From the NCBI RefSeq assembly GCF_002078875.1, contig NC_034414.1, forward strand, positions 17,393,471 to 17,457,470: 64,000 nucleotides of DNA. Reading direction: 5' to 3'. Source of the stretch: Numida meleagris (taxonomy: Eukaryota > Chordata > Aves > Galliformes > Numididae). Position numbers and translations under genes: made by a program. Positions within the stretch are counted from its first letter, which is position 1, and the number at the start of each line of letters is the position of its first letter. Below are positions 24,659 to 36,799 of this stretch, in pieces. Below the pieces are notes generated by a model. The model worked only from the letters and a program-made list of their open reading frames with translations, had not been told where the DNA came from and did no database searches.

Positions 24659-24678
24659 TGTGCTAGAATTCTAGCACA
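24659..24678. repeat. Perfect 20-bp palindrome
   Basis: The half-site TGTGCTAGAA is followed directly by its own complement, centred on an EcoRI-type GAATTC, with no spacer. It ends sharply on both sides. I know no factor with exactly this site. A perfect palindrome this long is not expected in most 64-kb windows of random sequence. Confidence 0.9.
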
Positions 24679-27600
24679 CAGAAAACGGAGACTGTTTTCT
24701 TCGCTATAGTAGGATAATCTGCTCAAAGCTTTTATTTCACATACCATTTATGATTAGGTTTGCAATGTCTTGTTTGGTGACTACCGACTGATATTGCAAG
24801 AAAAAAAGCAGGAGTTCCTTTTTGTATGTTAAGCTATCATTCTGAATAAAAATCTAAGTTGTCTGGGAATAATTTAATGGAATGGAAATCAGATTGACCA
24901 GTCATTCTAGGGGAACAATGTGTAGAAAGAATGCAAGTAAGATTTGCAATGGTTTGAGCTCCCAGTGACACAGGTTTCATTCCAGGAATCCAAAATGCAA
25001 ATATTCGTGCCACAGTTTAATGGTCATTCCCATATACTTCTGCTGTTGTCTCACCAGAGATCCCTCAGAAACAATCCCTGCTGAAAGGACTTTCTGAGTG
25101 CTTCCACCCATTTAAGAATGGAGAAAGTTACAGGTATACATACTGTACAAATGCACTGCCAGAAATAGTTGTGTGTGACAGCTTGAAATCCATGATCTAA
25201 GTACAGTACCTGACCAGATCTGCTATGGACATAATACCACATTTTGGTTATATGCCAAAATGTTCTGTGAATTCCACCATCTTCACAGCCATTTAACTGA
25301 ATGAAAGTATGTATACATATCTTTCAGGAATAGAGTTTAGTTTATATAAGACTCAACTAAGATCTGTAATAGCAAGGATAGACAGCACATTGTTAAGTGC
25401 AGAAACCACAACCACCAGAAAGACTTTCTGTTTTATTTACTGACCCAAACCACAGGAATTCTTTCATTACTTTCCTTCTACTCGTGCAGGTACCGTATCA
25501 GGACGGGTGAGCTGTCTCCAGCTAAGGCAAATTAACCTGCGAAGAAACAAAGCAAAACACAAGTTAACAGCTTCCTGATTTTGTTTATGAAAATGAGTTT
25601 CAGATGCAAGGTTGTGATCTATGTAAATTAAATGTAACCACTCAGTATCAGAAGATAACTCATTTGGGCCATTTAAGGACAGAAAAAAGAAAAAAAAAAG
25701 TGCTAGTGGTCCATGCTGCAACATCAGATTAAGGTACCTACAGTGTGAAAAAAAAGTAAATAGTAGTTTTACAAGCATCTCTGTCCTCCATCTATTTCTT
25801 GAAATGAGAAGAAAGAAGAACTCTAGTGCAGTGATTTCTCTCTTTCCTTTCAGGGAGCTAGCTTGGAGCTGCCGTTTGCCACTCAAGTTTATTGCTTTCT
25901 TGGACTTTAAATTGATTTCTTCTGAGTGAAGCAAAGACTGTACTGACCTAAATGTCACTTGAATTAATGTATTCTTGTTTCAGTCTTTATTTTTCTCTTG
26001 GAGCCACTTCTAGCTTAAATTACCTAGTATTTCAGGGCTTGAAGACAAGGTCACAGTCAAGCAAAGAATTAGAACTGTGGGACATTTCAAGTTTGCCTTC
26101 AGTATTTTAAAAGAAACACAGTTTGAGCACAGTTTTTTTTTTTTTTCAGAGCTTACAAAGAAAAATAACTATATCAGAAATAATAGCCATCACTATTACA
26201 TAAAACCACTTTCTCAGTGATGTATACTTCAGTGAAAGTGAGGGGAAGTGACTAGTCAAGCCGTATAAAGAACAGTGTGTAAATCATAACTGTAGCTGGA
26301 GAACTCCTCGACCATGAGTAATTCTGCTGCTGATTCTCATCTTTTTCTGACGAATGCTCCATTCCCTTTGCAGAGACCACAGGCATCCCAAGTCTAATTG
26401 CATGGCCACATAGCCTCTGCACGTAATACTTGGTCGGTCAGCTGTTCATGAGTGATATATTGCAATAACTCAGTGTGCAGTTTTGCCAGTTAGAATCGTG
26501 GCTCTCCTGGCATGTTTCTGAAGTCTTAATAGAAAAGCAAAATGTTAGTGTCTAGTACCCAGAAATATTCTTCAGAGAGAGTAGGCACAACTATAAAAGT
26601 TTGCTTTCAATGAGTATGATCAAAGTAGTTAGGTATTCATGGTAGTTTTCCTGGAAAACAAAGGGCAAGAGGCACTATGCTAGCATAAGCAGAACTTTTC
26701 TTAAAAGTGGATTTGGATATTGTGTAGCATTCTTTTTCAAAGTACATTGCTACTCCTTGTCTTGCAGAGTATTAGCAGAGCAGTGTCGAAGTTTTCTGAT
26801 ATTATGGGGAAATATTTGTCTGTGCATGACCTGTTTCTCAGTTAAGCTTCTGTATATCCCAATGAATGGAAAATGTACTGTGTAACATGGGAGGACTATG
26901 GTAGGAGATAAACTAACAGAATCAGTTGCTACAATAGAGAACATCAGTGGCAGTGAGCAACAAGCAGCTAAATTTAGGAAAAGAACAGCAGAGTATAAGG
27001 CAAGACTTTGCAAAAGTGGCCACTTCATGAGAACACAAAAAACTCTGGAGCCTTGGGAATTTGGTGGTATTGAATAAATAAAATCTTCTTCAGTGACTTT
27101 TGTCAGCAGAACAAGCAAGGTGTGAAAGTCACATGAATGAAATTCAGGAAAAAAAAGCAAAGAATCCAAGGAGTTTCCTGTCTGTTATTTCTGGATATTT
27201 TACATTTTACAGTCGCTACACATAGTGTGCAAAAGAGAAAATGATCTCTATTATTTTACTCACATTTTAAATAAATTTACCTTCCTTAAAATAGGTTATA
27301 TTAATATTTTCTGTAAGTCAATTATATAAATGCCATATTCCTGGTCATTAAGTTTCCAAATAGAGGTGTGCATATCTTCAGGGATGCAGAAATATACTGT
27401 TCCAAGGCAGGTGCTATTATTCCACAGTTCTCTATTCATCTATTGTCCTTTCATAGACTAGACATGTTCAGATATTTTACAGTCTTTCTATGAAACAAAT
27501 AGATAAAATGAATAAGGAAGAGAAAGAAAAGCACATAAACCAGATAAAAGGAGAAGCTTTTGCTTTTTATGCCTTCTAGATTTGTTCCCTTCCTGTCTAG

Positions 27601-28086
27601 CTGTATTTCTTGTATCTTAGCATGTAATTTGCTCTTACTGGCCTTCTTGGTGTTCTCTTGCTCCTCATGGAGCCAATTCAACGTGTTGAACACTTTCTGG
27701 ACTCATCTTCCACTGGTTAAAACTGATAAAGGTAGCGGTTTCCTGTGTTATCCTAAAATTATAGCAGTTGCAACAAAGAATCCTTAATTAGTCTCCAGGT
27801 TGAGTCATAACCTGTTCCCCCTGCTTTGTCACTTTGTTCTCTCACTTAACCTAGAGTACCAACTCCTATGAGTTGTTTAAAATCATAATTTCTAAGTTGT
27901 TTTCCCACTTGGAATACATCTCTGCTGAGTCAGAGACTTTTAACAGCTGCTATTAATTTCTTATGGACATTTTAAAAGTAGAAAATTAAATGAAAAATTT
28001 GAAATGGCTTGAAGATATGTCCGCTTTTATCATAATATTTTGCCTATAAGTTGCTTGTAAAAACTATCAAAGAGCAAAAATGGATT

Positions 28087-28130
28087 AAATCATTTGCATA
28101 TGACAACATTGCATATGAAATGATTTGCAT
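28087..28130. promoter_or_regulatory. Imperfect palindrome with two octamer (POU) motifs
   Basis: The arm AAATCATTTGCATATG (28087-28102) pairs with CATATGAAATGATTT (28112-28126) with a single unpaired C. ATTTGCAT, the classic octamer bound by POU/OCT proteins, occurs at 28092-28099 and again at 28123-28130. POU proteins are known to dimerise on paired sites, so this could be an enhancer element. That function is inferred from the motif only. Confidence 0.4.
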
Positions 28131-29524
28131 AAGCTGTTCTGAATAGAAAATGCTATAATGGCGATAATTCTGGGTACATCAGGAGAATTGGCAAGATCTA
28201 TGCTTATCTAAAATTTGATATGTGCCTCAGATTAAGGCCAGAAAAAAGCTGGAGTAAGTTGTTTGCTTTTTAAGTCCTGATGCTTAAGGAGTTGGGTGGG
28301 TCCAACATCTAACAGTCTAAGCTGTAAAGGAAAACTCTCTTATGTAATTTGCAGCAAATCCAAAGCTTCTTCTAAAAGCTGTAGCTCATCAAACTCACAA
28401 GTGCTATATTCAGGGAAATATGATGTCGCAATGCACATTACATCAGTATTGCAGATACAGTACAGTTGGTACTGCTGTTGCTTAAATTGCTGACTTGTAT
28501 TTTTTCATCTGGATCAACTGAGTCAGCAAGTTCAGTGTATTTGGAACTATTTTATTTCCATAGCAGTTCTGCTTTCATGTGGTTACAATGAAAATGCAAC
28601 ACATTTCCTGCATTCCTTAGCAAAAGCCATTGTTTTTAATTTTACTTTTCACTTTGTGTACAACTGAGACTCTCAGAAAAGGAGGAATCCTCTCTACTTG
28701 GTTTTGACAAACACTAGAATCTAATCATTGACGAGCACTAGGTCAGTACTTGCGTGAACTAAATGTGATAAATAGAATGTAATAACTGTCCCTGTACATT
28801 CTTATTGAATCTGATATTTCACATGGAATCAATGTCCTGTAGTTAAGTGAGGTAGCCCATAGTATTAAATTTCTTCCTGCTATGACATAGGATAAAATCT
28901 AAATGAAGATTGAGACACTTGGTTTTGATTCATGTCCTTTCAGCCTTGACCTGTGCTATCAAGTGTCATTACTTAAAGACACAGTGAACAACCTGCATTT
29001 CACACAACCCAGTCATTTTTACTACAAAAGATGAGGAACAATGAGGTGAGGGCATAGAGGAAGACCAAAATAATATTAGGGTTACCTACTATGGGCAACA
29101 TTGTCATCTTTATCGGGATTCTTTCTGAGATTGAGACTGCTTTCTAGTCTGGGAATAGACTGGAATAGTATGGATTGAGAATGTCTGTTTAGAGTGCATT
29201 AACGTCTGCATTTCAGATATAGAACTGAAACCTGGAAAAGTAGTCACAGCTAGAAAAAGAGATGTCTTGCAAGACCTAGAAAAATGTAAAGGAGTTATGT
29301 ATAACATTAGAAGGGTTACAGCAGAGAGATTAGGCCAAGTTTATGAAAGCCACTACTGTTGAAGAAACAAAACATGGCAGATACGTGGCAGGAGAAGGGG
29401 TCATATTGGATGAGTGGAGACAGAAGAGGGCAGAGAAACAATTAATTGAACAAAAAAGCAGTAGAACAGAATAGGCTGCCAATCTATAGAGCTAACACTG
29501 ATCAGTGTAGCTTTTTAAAGTAAC

Positions 29525-29586
29525 TTTTTTTTTTTTTTTGGTGGAGGATATGTGCAAATAATGCAAATAATACTTTTTTTTTTTTT
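29525..29586 (+). repeat. Paired poly-T runs
   Basis: Runs of 15 T (29525-29539) and 13 T (29574-29586) flank a 34-base segment with two ATGCAAAT-like words. Simple low-complexity DNA. Confidence 0.8.
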
Positions 29587-30743
29587 CTAAAAGAGAATAG
29601 TTTGGTGCATTTCACGAAAATAGTTGAGAACATATAAGAGTAGTTACAGCCTCAGAAATTATGGAGTTAGTAAGGAGAACTGTAGATACCAACGTGAGGG
29701 AAAAAGACTGTATATTCAGTTGGCAAAAGATGGGAACATATTTGTAAAGATGTTTTAAAAGCTTCTGGCATACAGCAGAGCATAGACTCAGAGCAAATAT
29801 ATTCCATACATCACTGGAGCCTAACTTGCATGTTGGCAAATGTCCTGCAGGCTTGAGTTGGAGTTTTAAATTTGATCTTTCACTTGTATATTACCTGCGA
29901 TTGTACAGTTGTCGTCTGCCTGCTTTCAAGTATTTCCTGGCTTGTGCAATTTCAGCCTCCCTTCTCTCTGGTTTGGAATCCCCGTGTCTTATTATAATTT
30001 CTGGTGAAAGCAGTCGAGGTCTTCCTATTTAGCAACCCACAAAGGGCTGAGAGCATAGGGATTGAAGGATTTTCAAAGACTCAGAAAGCTTCCAGATTTT
30101 GTTTTCTTACATGAAATGAACCTGAATTCTTTTATATCTCAAATCTGCCAATCATTTGTACCATTTTAACTGGAAAATGTTTTGCTTCACTGTGGTGAAT
30201 ATCACTAGAAATAAAGTAGATTATGTATGCTCCACATGTTACAGGTAATTAGTAGAAATCAAAGCCCTGTTGCACAGATTTTTGTATTTTCTCTCAGACT
30301 ATCAGCTTCCTTGTACTTCCTCTGAAACAGCTGGTGCTGGCCTTTGCTCTTCACTGGGTGGTGGATCAGGTGGGCCAGAGCTGTGATGCAAAGGCAGAGC
30401 ATAGAAGAGATACTTGAGGAAGAAGGAGTGAGCAGAGCCTTATGTACCTACAGCGGTTTTCTCCACATGTTTGGGTCAAACCACTTGCTGCTCCTGTAGT
30501 AAGAAGACAAGACCCACAAAGAGATACAGGGAGGGACTCTGGGTTTTTCAAGCCCCCATAAGCAGAGGACAAGTGAGGTCTATTTGTCATGCTCCAATTT
30601 TCTTTGCCCCTAGAAGGCCAAGAAGTGAGAACAATAGCAATTATTTTTCCTCGTTATCATCTTTAGTGTTTCTGTGCAAAATATCAGATAAAGTTTGAGT
30701 CATAATAATGTGGAAAAAAGAACTATTCCAAATATTCCTTTTG

Positions 30744-30763
30744 TGAGAGCTAGATGGCGCCAT
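30744..30763 (+). promoter_or_regulatory. CTCF-like binding site
   Basis: TGAGAGCTAGATGGCGCCA contains CTAGATGGCGC, which fits the core of the CTCF consensus (SYAGRKGGCRS). The first three consensus bases (CCA) do not match. It is one of few GC-rich conserved-looking motifs in an AT-rich neighbourhood. The AGATGGCGCC part also resembles a YY1 site. Occupancy cannot be judged from sequence. Confidence 0.35.
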
Positions 30764-31328
30764 AGATTAGTGCTCTAGGCCTTTACCTGGGGACGTTCCG
30801 GGGCAAATTCTGTTTGCTCAGGTAACAACTTGGCAATTAGTTTGCTTGTGGAAATTTGGATCAACAGAGATATTCAAATTCTTAAGTACTCTTGGGTTCT
30901 CAGACCCCTGGACGTCAGCAAGGACTCAGAAGCCCAGCTGTTGTCATGCCATGATTAATTGGGCCACAGTCCTCAGTACCTACTGCACCAGGTGCCACTC
31001 GCTTGTCCTGATTGTTAGACTCTAAATTTAAAGACAGGCAACTCAATCAAATAATGAAAGTTGTCATTTGCACTCATATACTCAAGTGGAGAAGAGCACA
31101 GCTGCTGACACTGCTGTGAATTTAGTTTCTTTTCATCATCCACAAACATTGCATTTTTTTAAAAAATCTCTTACATTAAAAAAAGAAAAAGTAAGAAACT
31201 AACAACCCATAATTCCCCTGGCAGCATTAAGATATATTTCTGTTTTTTTCAGGCTATTTCTGTTGTTGCGTTGTTAAAGGATACTTGCTTACTTGCCTGG
31301 AACCATCCAAACTTTCCACTGAACTATT

Positions 31329-31341
31329 AAAAAAAAAAAAA
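31329..31341 (+). repeat. Poly-A run of 13
   Basis: Thirteen consecutive A preceded by ACTATT. No processed gene copy is recognised upstream. Confidence 0.85.
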
Positions 31342-33226
31342 GCACAATAGAATAAACTGGAAAGTGCATCTCTGTGAGCAAATGTCAGCACAGTGTTGGG
31401 CATGGGATTTGTATTCAGACAAAGTCTTGCTCTTTTTCTGGCAAAAAGAGTCTTACTTAAAACCAAATGGCTTATAAAACAATGCAAAGAGACCGGGGAA
31501 GACCATTTTATTGTGAAAAACTTAAAATGAAAATAACGCAATGTGAGAATTTTCAGTGGTCAGTGATGGGAGCAGCCACAAGACATTTTGGACGATGATC
31601 AGTGGGGACTGGAAACCATTTAATGGTAGTTAAATATCCAGCTCAAAAAAACACACTTAATTGTTGTGCTGTGGCCAGCATACAGCAAGTTTAGTGATAA
31701 CCAGCTCCCAACTCTCCATCCCCCAACCCTTCATCACCATCATTAGACCCAGCTGTGAGCAGAAAGACTGGTGAATGATTGGCCTAGGAAATGAGTTATC
31801 CTTTTGCTTCTAGAAGGGCTGAAACATAGTGATGCCGTCATTAGTCTCAGCTCTGTGGATATGCAGAAAGCTTCAATATTCAGCTGAGATGGGAGGAGGG
31901 GTTCAGATCCACACAGGGGGTATCCAGACTAGCATTTTTTTCAGCCTTCCTCCCTGGGGCATCTGGTATTGCTTACAACCAGAAGCGTGAACAGAGGCAT
32001 AAGAGCTGTGAGGTAGGAGACCAGGGCCCCACCTCTGCAAACAGGGATGAGCTGTTCTGCCCCTCCATGACCCACTTTTCCCTTCCCTCCCTTTCTCTTT
32101 TGACAGTGTGAAGTGCAGACTTCTTGAGGCTTTATCTTGCTCATTCTCTCAGTACTCAGTCTGTGATCTGCCATGTGCTACCGCAATACAAATAACTACT
32201 TTCAAGCTTTTAAAAAACAGGCACAATAATATTCTCACTTTGACAAAATACCTTGGGAAGAAGCTCTCAAGATTTGTCCTAGCTAGGAAAACAGATGCGT
32301 GTCCGTTTATTGACCATGTGCAGAGCAGTGCTGAGGGGATGGACGTTCATTAAGGGACACATTCTTAAAGCTTTACTACTTCTTCCTTTTATTTTTTTTT
32401 TCTGACATTTGCAGTGTTTTGTACTCTCTGGCAACCAGCAGAGCTCCACTGATACTGACTAGTAGAGCCCATAGAGATACTAAGGAAATATTTTTCCTAG
32501 CAACAAGCGTCACACAAAAACATGAAGAAATGCTTCCCCTGCTCATATTTCCTTTCAATTTTTTCAGTCATCTGGTGCTGAGATAAGAGCTGCGTGGTGA
32601 AACCTGCTGCTAGTTTGTGTTTCACAGGCAATCTGGAGCGCTGACGAACACGCCAGGGCTGCCATTAGGGCAGCGTGGGGCCTAAGATGGTGGCCATGCC
32701 AGGAGGAGGCAGGAGAGTGGGTAAACCAGGCAATGCTTTCTGAGGCTGTAGCCTGTGAGCAGGGCCTTGTAGCCCTCCTCCTGGCACTACCCAAGGTGTC
32801 AACACAAAACCTGCTTCAGATGAGGCCATTTTGATGCTGCTTTGATGAAGAAACAGCAGTTAATGAGGCCTGGAGATGAGTACTGCTGGCTGACAGGCCT
32901 TCACCATGGCCTGGGATCCTAGGGTGTTCCCAGACACAGTGGGAATTAAACACACAAAACCTATGGGCTCAATGGAGAGAGGTGCTTACATACAGCTGTG
33001 CTCCTGAGGCTGTTCTCAGGGCTGAGGTAGGGCAGACTGTGGCGTGGATGCCATCAGAAAGCAAAAGGAGGGGGGATGGCAGTGGGGAAGTGAGGCCTAG
33101 CTGTGGATCTCTAAAGTGAATACAGTCACTGGAAGCAGATTTGAGTCCCACAGCAAACACATAAGCTTTCCACTGTTAAATTCTCCTCTGCTTCTTTGAA
33201 AACCTAAGTGGAAAACTGTGAACAGT

Positions 33227-33327
33227 GCTTCATCCTCATGTATCAGCATTTTCTGTTTTCTGTCTGCTGTTCGGACACAGCTTCATCCTCGTATATCAGT
33301 ACATTTTCTGCCTGCTGTTTGGACAGG
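33227..33327 (+). repeat. Tandem duplication of a roughly 50-bp unit
   Basis: Both units start GCTTCATCCTC. Unit one (33227-33279, 53 bases) and unit two (33280 to about 33327) share ATCAG, CATTTTCTG, CTGCTGTT and GGACA in the same order. Unit two lacks about six bases of the TTTTCT stretch and has a two-base insertion. Identity is high, so the duplication is fairly recent or is kept by slippage. It lies about 130 bases upstream of a candidate exon. Confidence 0.8.
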
Positions 33328-33457
33328 ACTCAAGTATTAACTTTATTTTAACTAAAGTATAATTTTTGGGAATTGTTTTATTAGCCATGTGGGTGCAATG
33401 ACTGATACTTGTATCTGCTTGTGAATAACTCTTCCCTTATTTTCTGTCCTTGCTCAG

Positions 33458-33550
33458 CCATGCTGAAACGGTGTGCGCAGATGTGAGGCCAACAGCAGAG
33501 GCAGAAAGGCTTTGTCAACACCAGCAAATCACTGATTCTACCTCTGCAAG
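33458..33550 (+). other. Candidate exon (low confidence)
   Basis: A good 3' splice site (CCCTTATTTTCTGTCCTTGC then TCAG) ends at 33457, and CTGCAAG|GTCAGC follows 33550. The interval is 93 bases, a multiple of three, with one frame open throughout. Base composition is less AT-rich than its flanks. The peptide is not one I recognise, so it may be a non-coding RNA exon or chance. Confidence 0.22.
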
Positions 33551-34599
33551 GTCAGCTTCTGAAGGCAACGTGTCTAAGACCACGGCTCCACAACCGGTGA
33601 GGAACGTGAATTGTCAGGAAATGTTTAAAAATTACACAGTGTTAGTGGGCAGGCAGAAAGCTTTTGCATGATAGAGCCAACATCTGAATTCAAGGTCAGC
33701 CTTACATCTATAGGGTGAATAGTTTGTGAGTAAAAACAGTGGGGTTAAGATGAAGCCTGGGAGATTCTTAATCATTCCTTGATGGGTTAATGACACAATG
33801 AACATCTGCAGAATATGTTCCTGTGTCTTCAGTGTTTTTCCTGAATTTCTTCTCTAATAGTTTGGAAGAAATTATCCTTTGGAAAAGCTCTCTATAATAA
33901 AGTGAAAAATTTTGTCTGTAGTGGAATGCTTACTTCTGTGGTTATTTAGAAATAGCTTGCCTAAAGAGCAAATTGGTAAAAACTGTTTTGGAAACTGCAT
34001 ATTGGAAACAGAATACAGACTCAAGGCAAGCGTGTGTCCTAAGATATGCAATGATCCTGGAGGTTTGAAATGGAGATCTACATTACATATTTTACCTGAA
34101 TATGTATCTAGGATACAATATGACTCTTAAAAGCTCTACTTTGTGCTTTTATGGTTCCTGTATGTGGAGCTGGAACAGATTTTTTGCAGTGGAACTGCAA
34201 ATAATACCCAATTATGATGATTTAGCAAATCTTACAAGAGAATTGAGTTGCAAAGGATAAAGTCTTAAAAATAATCCCTCAGGGTTTTTTTTAGCCAAAC
34301 TTGTACTCCTATGCACTTTGGATTTGCCAGTCATTGGTTATAATTTATCCGGGAATTGTATCCTAATATGCAGGGACCAGATAGAAGACCTCAAGCTTCT
34401 ATTGTGTGAGGAAGGCTGCATTCTCTGTTTTATCCATCCCTCTGTAGAGGAAAACAATGTGAGGAAATGGTGTGTTGATCAGCATGTTACATACAGTGCT
34501 CTATAGAATGAAAGATATAGGGCAATCTTCTATTAATTTAGATAATGTACTATGGTCACATTGGTAAGGTATGTACTCTGCTTCGTGTAGTGCTTAATG

Positions 34600-35330
34600 G
34601 CTTTTTGTTATTTGTTTTCTGAGCTGTTGCTGACAGATTCTTAATATAAGCCGGAGTAAATTCAAAAGCATGTATTTATTTCAAGATTGAAGTGGAAACA
34701 TCCCTCCTTGAAGCTAATAATAGGATTGACATTGTTAAACAATTAAATTTAAAAATATTAATAATAGATCCTTCATACATGTTAAACAAAACTTCAGTAA
34801 GCACTCCGTTTTATTGTTTAACTGTATGCATGAGTCATGAGGAAAGTGTTAATGTTCAGAATCGGATATGAATCATGTATTTGTGAACAGTCTTCCAAGG
34901 CCAGCTCTGAAACCCCAAACACATTTATTCTTTGTGGTTAGTCAGCTCTGTGCTTGGAAACTGAAAGTGTAATCAAAGTGAGAGTTTGTTTATTAACTAG
35001 CAGATGCTGTGCATCTTATTTACACAGATTGATAATGGGGGGTGAAAAATAAGGGAAAAGTTGGTAATGCATAAAACTCTGTGTCCTTGGGGTACGAACT
35101 ACAAAAGGAACGTGAACAGCAGCCGCACTAGCCATTAAATGCTGAAAGCACTCTGTAACTTTAAAAAGAAATCCCACATTCATGATGGGAATCCATATGG
35201 CACCCTATTTATGAGGAGAAGTGTCCCATTCACTTAAAAGCTGACTTGCATCATTTGTTGTTTTGACTGCTTTAGCATTAGGGTGAGAGAATGCACTTCA
35301 AGGGGAACGCAAATAAGACAAGTAAAACGT
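34600..35330. promoter_or_regulatory. Possible conserved non-coding element
   Basis: The text is dense in short AT-rich factor-site words (AACAATTAAA, TTGTTTAACTG, GCATGAGTCATGA with an AP-1-type TGAGTCA, GCCATTAAATGC, TTTGTTTATTAACTAG). It lacks homopolymers and recognisable repeats. That is the look of vertebrate conserved enhancers, but conservation cannot be measured from one sequence. Confidence 0.25.
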
Positions 35331-35506
35331 GCAGGATTAACTTGGGTATTGTATTGATTTGCATTACAGATAGAAAATCGGAATTACTGAACTACAAACT
35401 TTTTGTGCTGACTGTATTCAGGCATACTAAAGAAATCAGGTTTTTTGTAGAAAGTAATCTCACCTGGTAATTACTTCCAATCATTGGTAATAAGTATGTT
35501 CCTAAT

Positions 35507-35529
35507 TGCGCCCTTTCCGGAAAGGCGCA
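35507..35529. repeat. GC-rich palindrome with one bulged base
   Basis: TGCGCC, one extra C, TTTCC, then GGAAAGGCGCA directly after, with no loop. The centre TTCCGGAA contains back-to-back ETS half-sites (GGAA). It stands out as a CpG-containing island of symmetry in AT-rich DNA. Confidence 0.8.
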
Positions 35530-36586
35530 GAGTGAAAGGAAGGTTGAGTTGCCTGTGTTGGAGAAGAGACATAGGTAACTGCCAGAATTCATGTCCAGTA
35601 TTACAGGCTAAGGAAAGTTTCTGAATGCTAGTTGTGGTTTTGTGGAGGTGTTTGGGAATCTAGTTTGGCCTCCGATACTGCTCGACCTTCAGCAAAATGT
35701 TTTTCTTGTCTGATTTCTCAGCAGTGAAATGGATCCCCAAAAGAATTTGATGAGGCTGTTTATAATCCACTGCACAGTTCTCTCTATACAGGGAACTGCT
35801 GTTGAATTTTAGTTTTGCTAGGCGTGTATAATTTATGCCAGTATGGCATACAGTATGGGACTGCTCTGAGATATGGCTGAATCAGTGTGGCTTTTGCAAA
35901 GTTATGTGTTTTTTTTATCCAGCTCTGTGTTGGTATTCTCATCACTTTAAAATATACTGTCAGCAATAACAATTTTTTTTGTGATTGTGTGTATTTGAGG
36001 CTAATGTGACATTACTGGCCTAATCTCGTAAGATCACAAAAGCATGAGTATTAATGATAGTATTAAAAGGAAGCAAAAATGCAGTTTAAATAACTTGGCA
36101 AAACTTTGACTGAGCTTGCATTTGGATGGAGTATTGCTGGCTGTATATTCCTACCGCTAAAACTCACTCACAGATAAGAAATGACATGTATTCACAAAAT
36201 GTGTTCGTACAGAGACTATTTTGCTTGAGAGCTTGAATAACTGGTTTTGCCACACACTGAAATATGACTTGTGTTCTCAGGTGACAGGATGCTTGGGGTC
36301 ACAGCTGGCACACACTTGGCCTGCTCTGGGTCTTTTGTGGAGGCTTCTGCAGCCACATTGTCCCATTGCTTGGGACATGCCTTGGAGTTTTGTGGAGAGG
36401 AGTGTGGTTTTCTTTGACTTGTAAATTAAAAGGATGCAATAGTTAGCAGGCTGCTCAAAGGAGAGTTACTTGCAGTGAGATTTGGTGATGAATAACAAAG
36501 CAGGAAGAAATCAAAAGTACAAATCAATGATTTTATATTTAAACTTCATTTCCAAATTGCTTCCCAGTTCCTTAAACATAAAGTTT

Positions 36587-36799
36587 GGGGAGGGACTTCT
36601 TATAAGGGCATGTATTGACAGAACAAGGGGAAATGGTTTAAAACTGGAAGAGAGTAGATTTAGACTAGATATTAGGAAGAAATTCTTTACTGTGAGTGTG
36701 GTGAGACACTGGAACAGGTTGCCCGGTGAGGCTGTGGATGCCCCCTCCCTGGAAGTGTTCAAGGCCAGGCTGGATGGAGCTGTGAGCAACCTGGTCTAG
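36587..36799 (+). pseudogene. CR1 ORF2 C-terminal remnant
   Basis: Encodes about 70 residues of the ORF2 C-terminus: CIDRTRGNGLKLEESRFRLD, then FFTVSVVRHWNRLPG, then APSLEVFKARLDGAVSNLV and stop. These are the segments seen repeatedly in bird genomes beyond the reverse transcriptase domain. An upstream ATG at 36482 extends the frame by 35 unrelated codons, making a false 105-codon protein. The endonuclease and polymerase domains are absent because of 5' truncation. Confidence 0.93.

Larger units (their letters stand above)
20628..36587. other. 16-kb stretch without recognisable transposons or genes
   Basis: I recognise no gene and no CR1 copy in this interval. It contains several structured sites listed separately: palindromes at 24659 and 28087, a CTCF-like site at 30744, a tandem duplication at 33227 and a GC-rich palindrome at 35507. 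It also contains T/A homopolymers. Frames of 139 codons (26750-27169, minus) and 163 codons (25467-25958, minus, opening at GTG) are unrecognisable. The part from about 32600 to 33170 is more GC-rich than its surroundings but holds few CpG and is not an island. Confidence 0.5.

Noticed and set aside
25467..25958. 163-codon open frame on the minus strand
   Set aside because: It opens at GTG rather than ATG, contains a phenylalanine-rich stretch encoded by an A run, and resembles no protein I know. The length is within chance for this much sequence.
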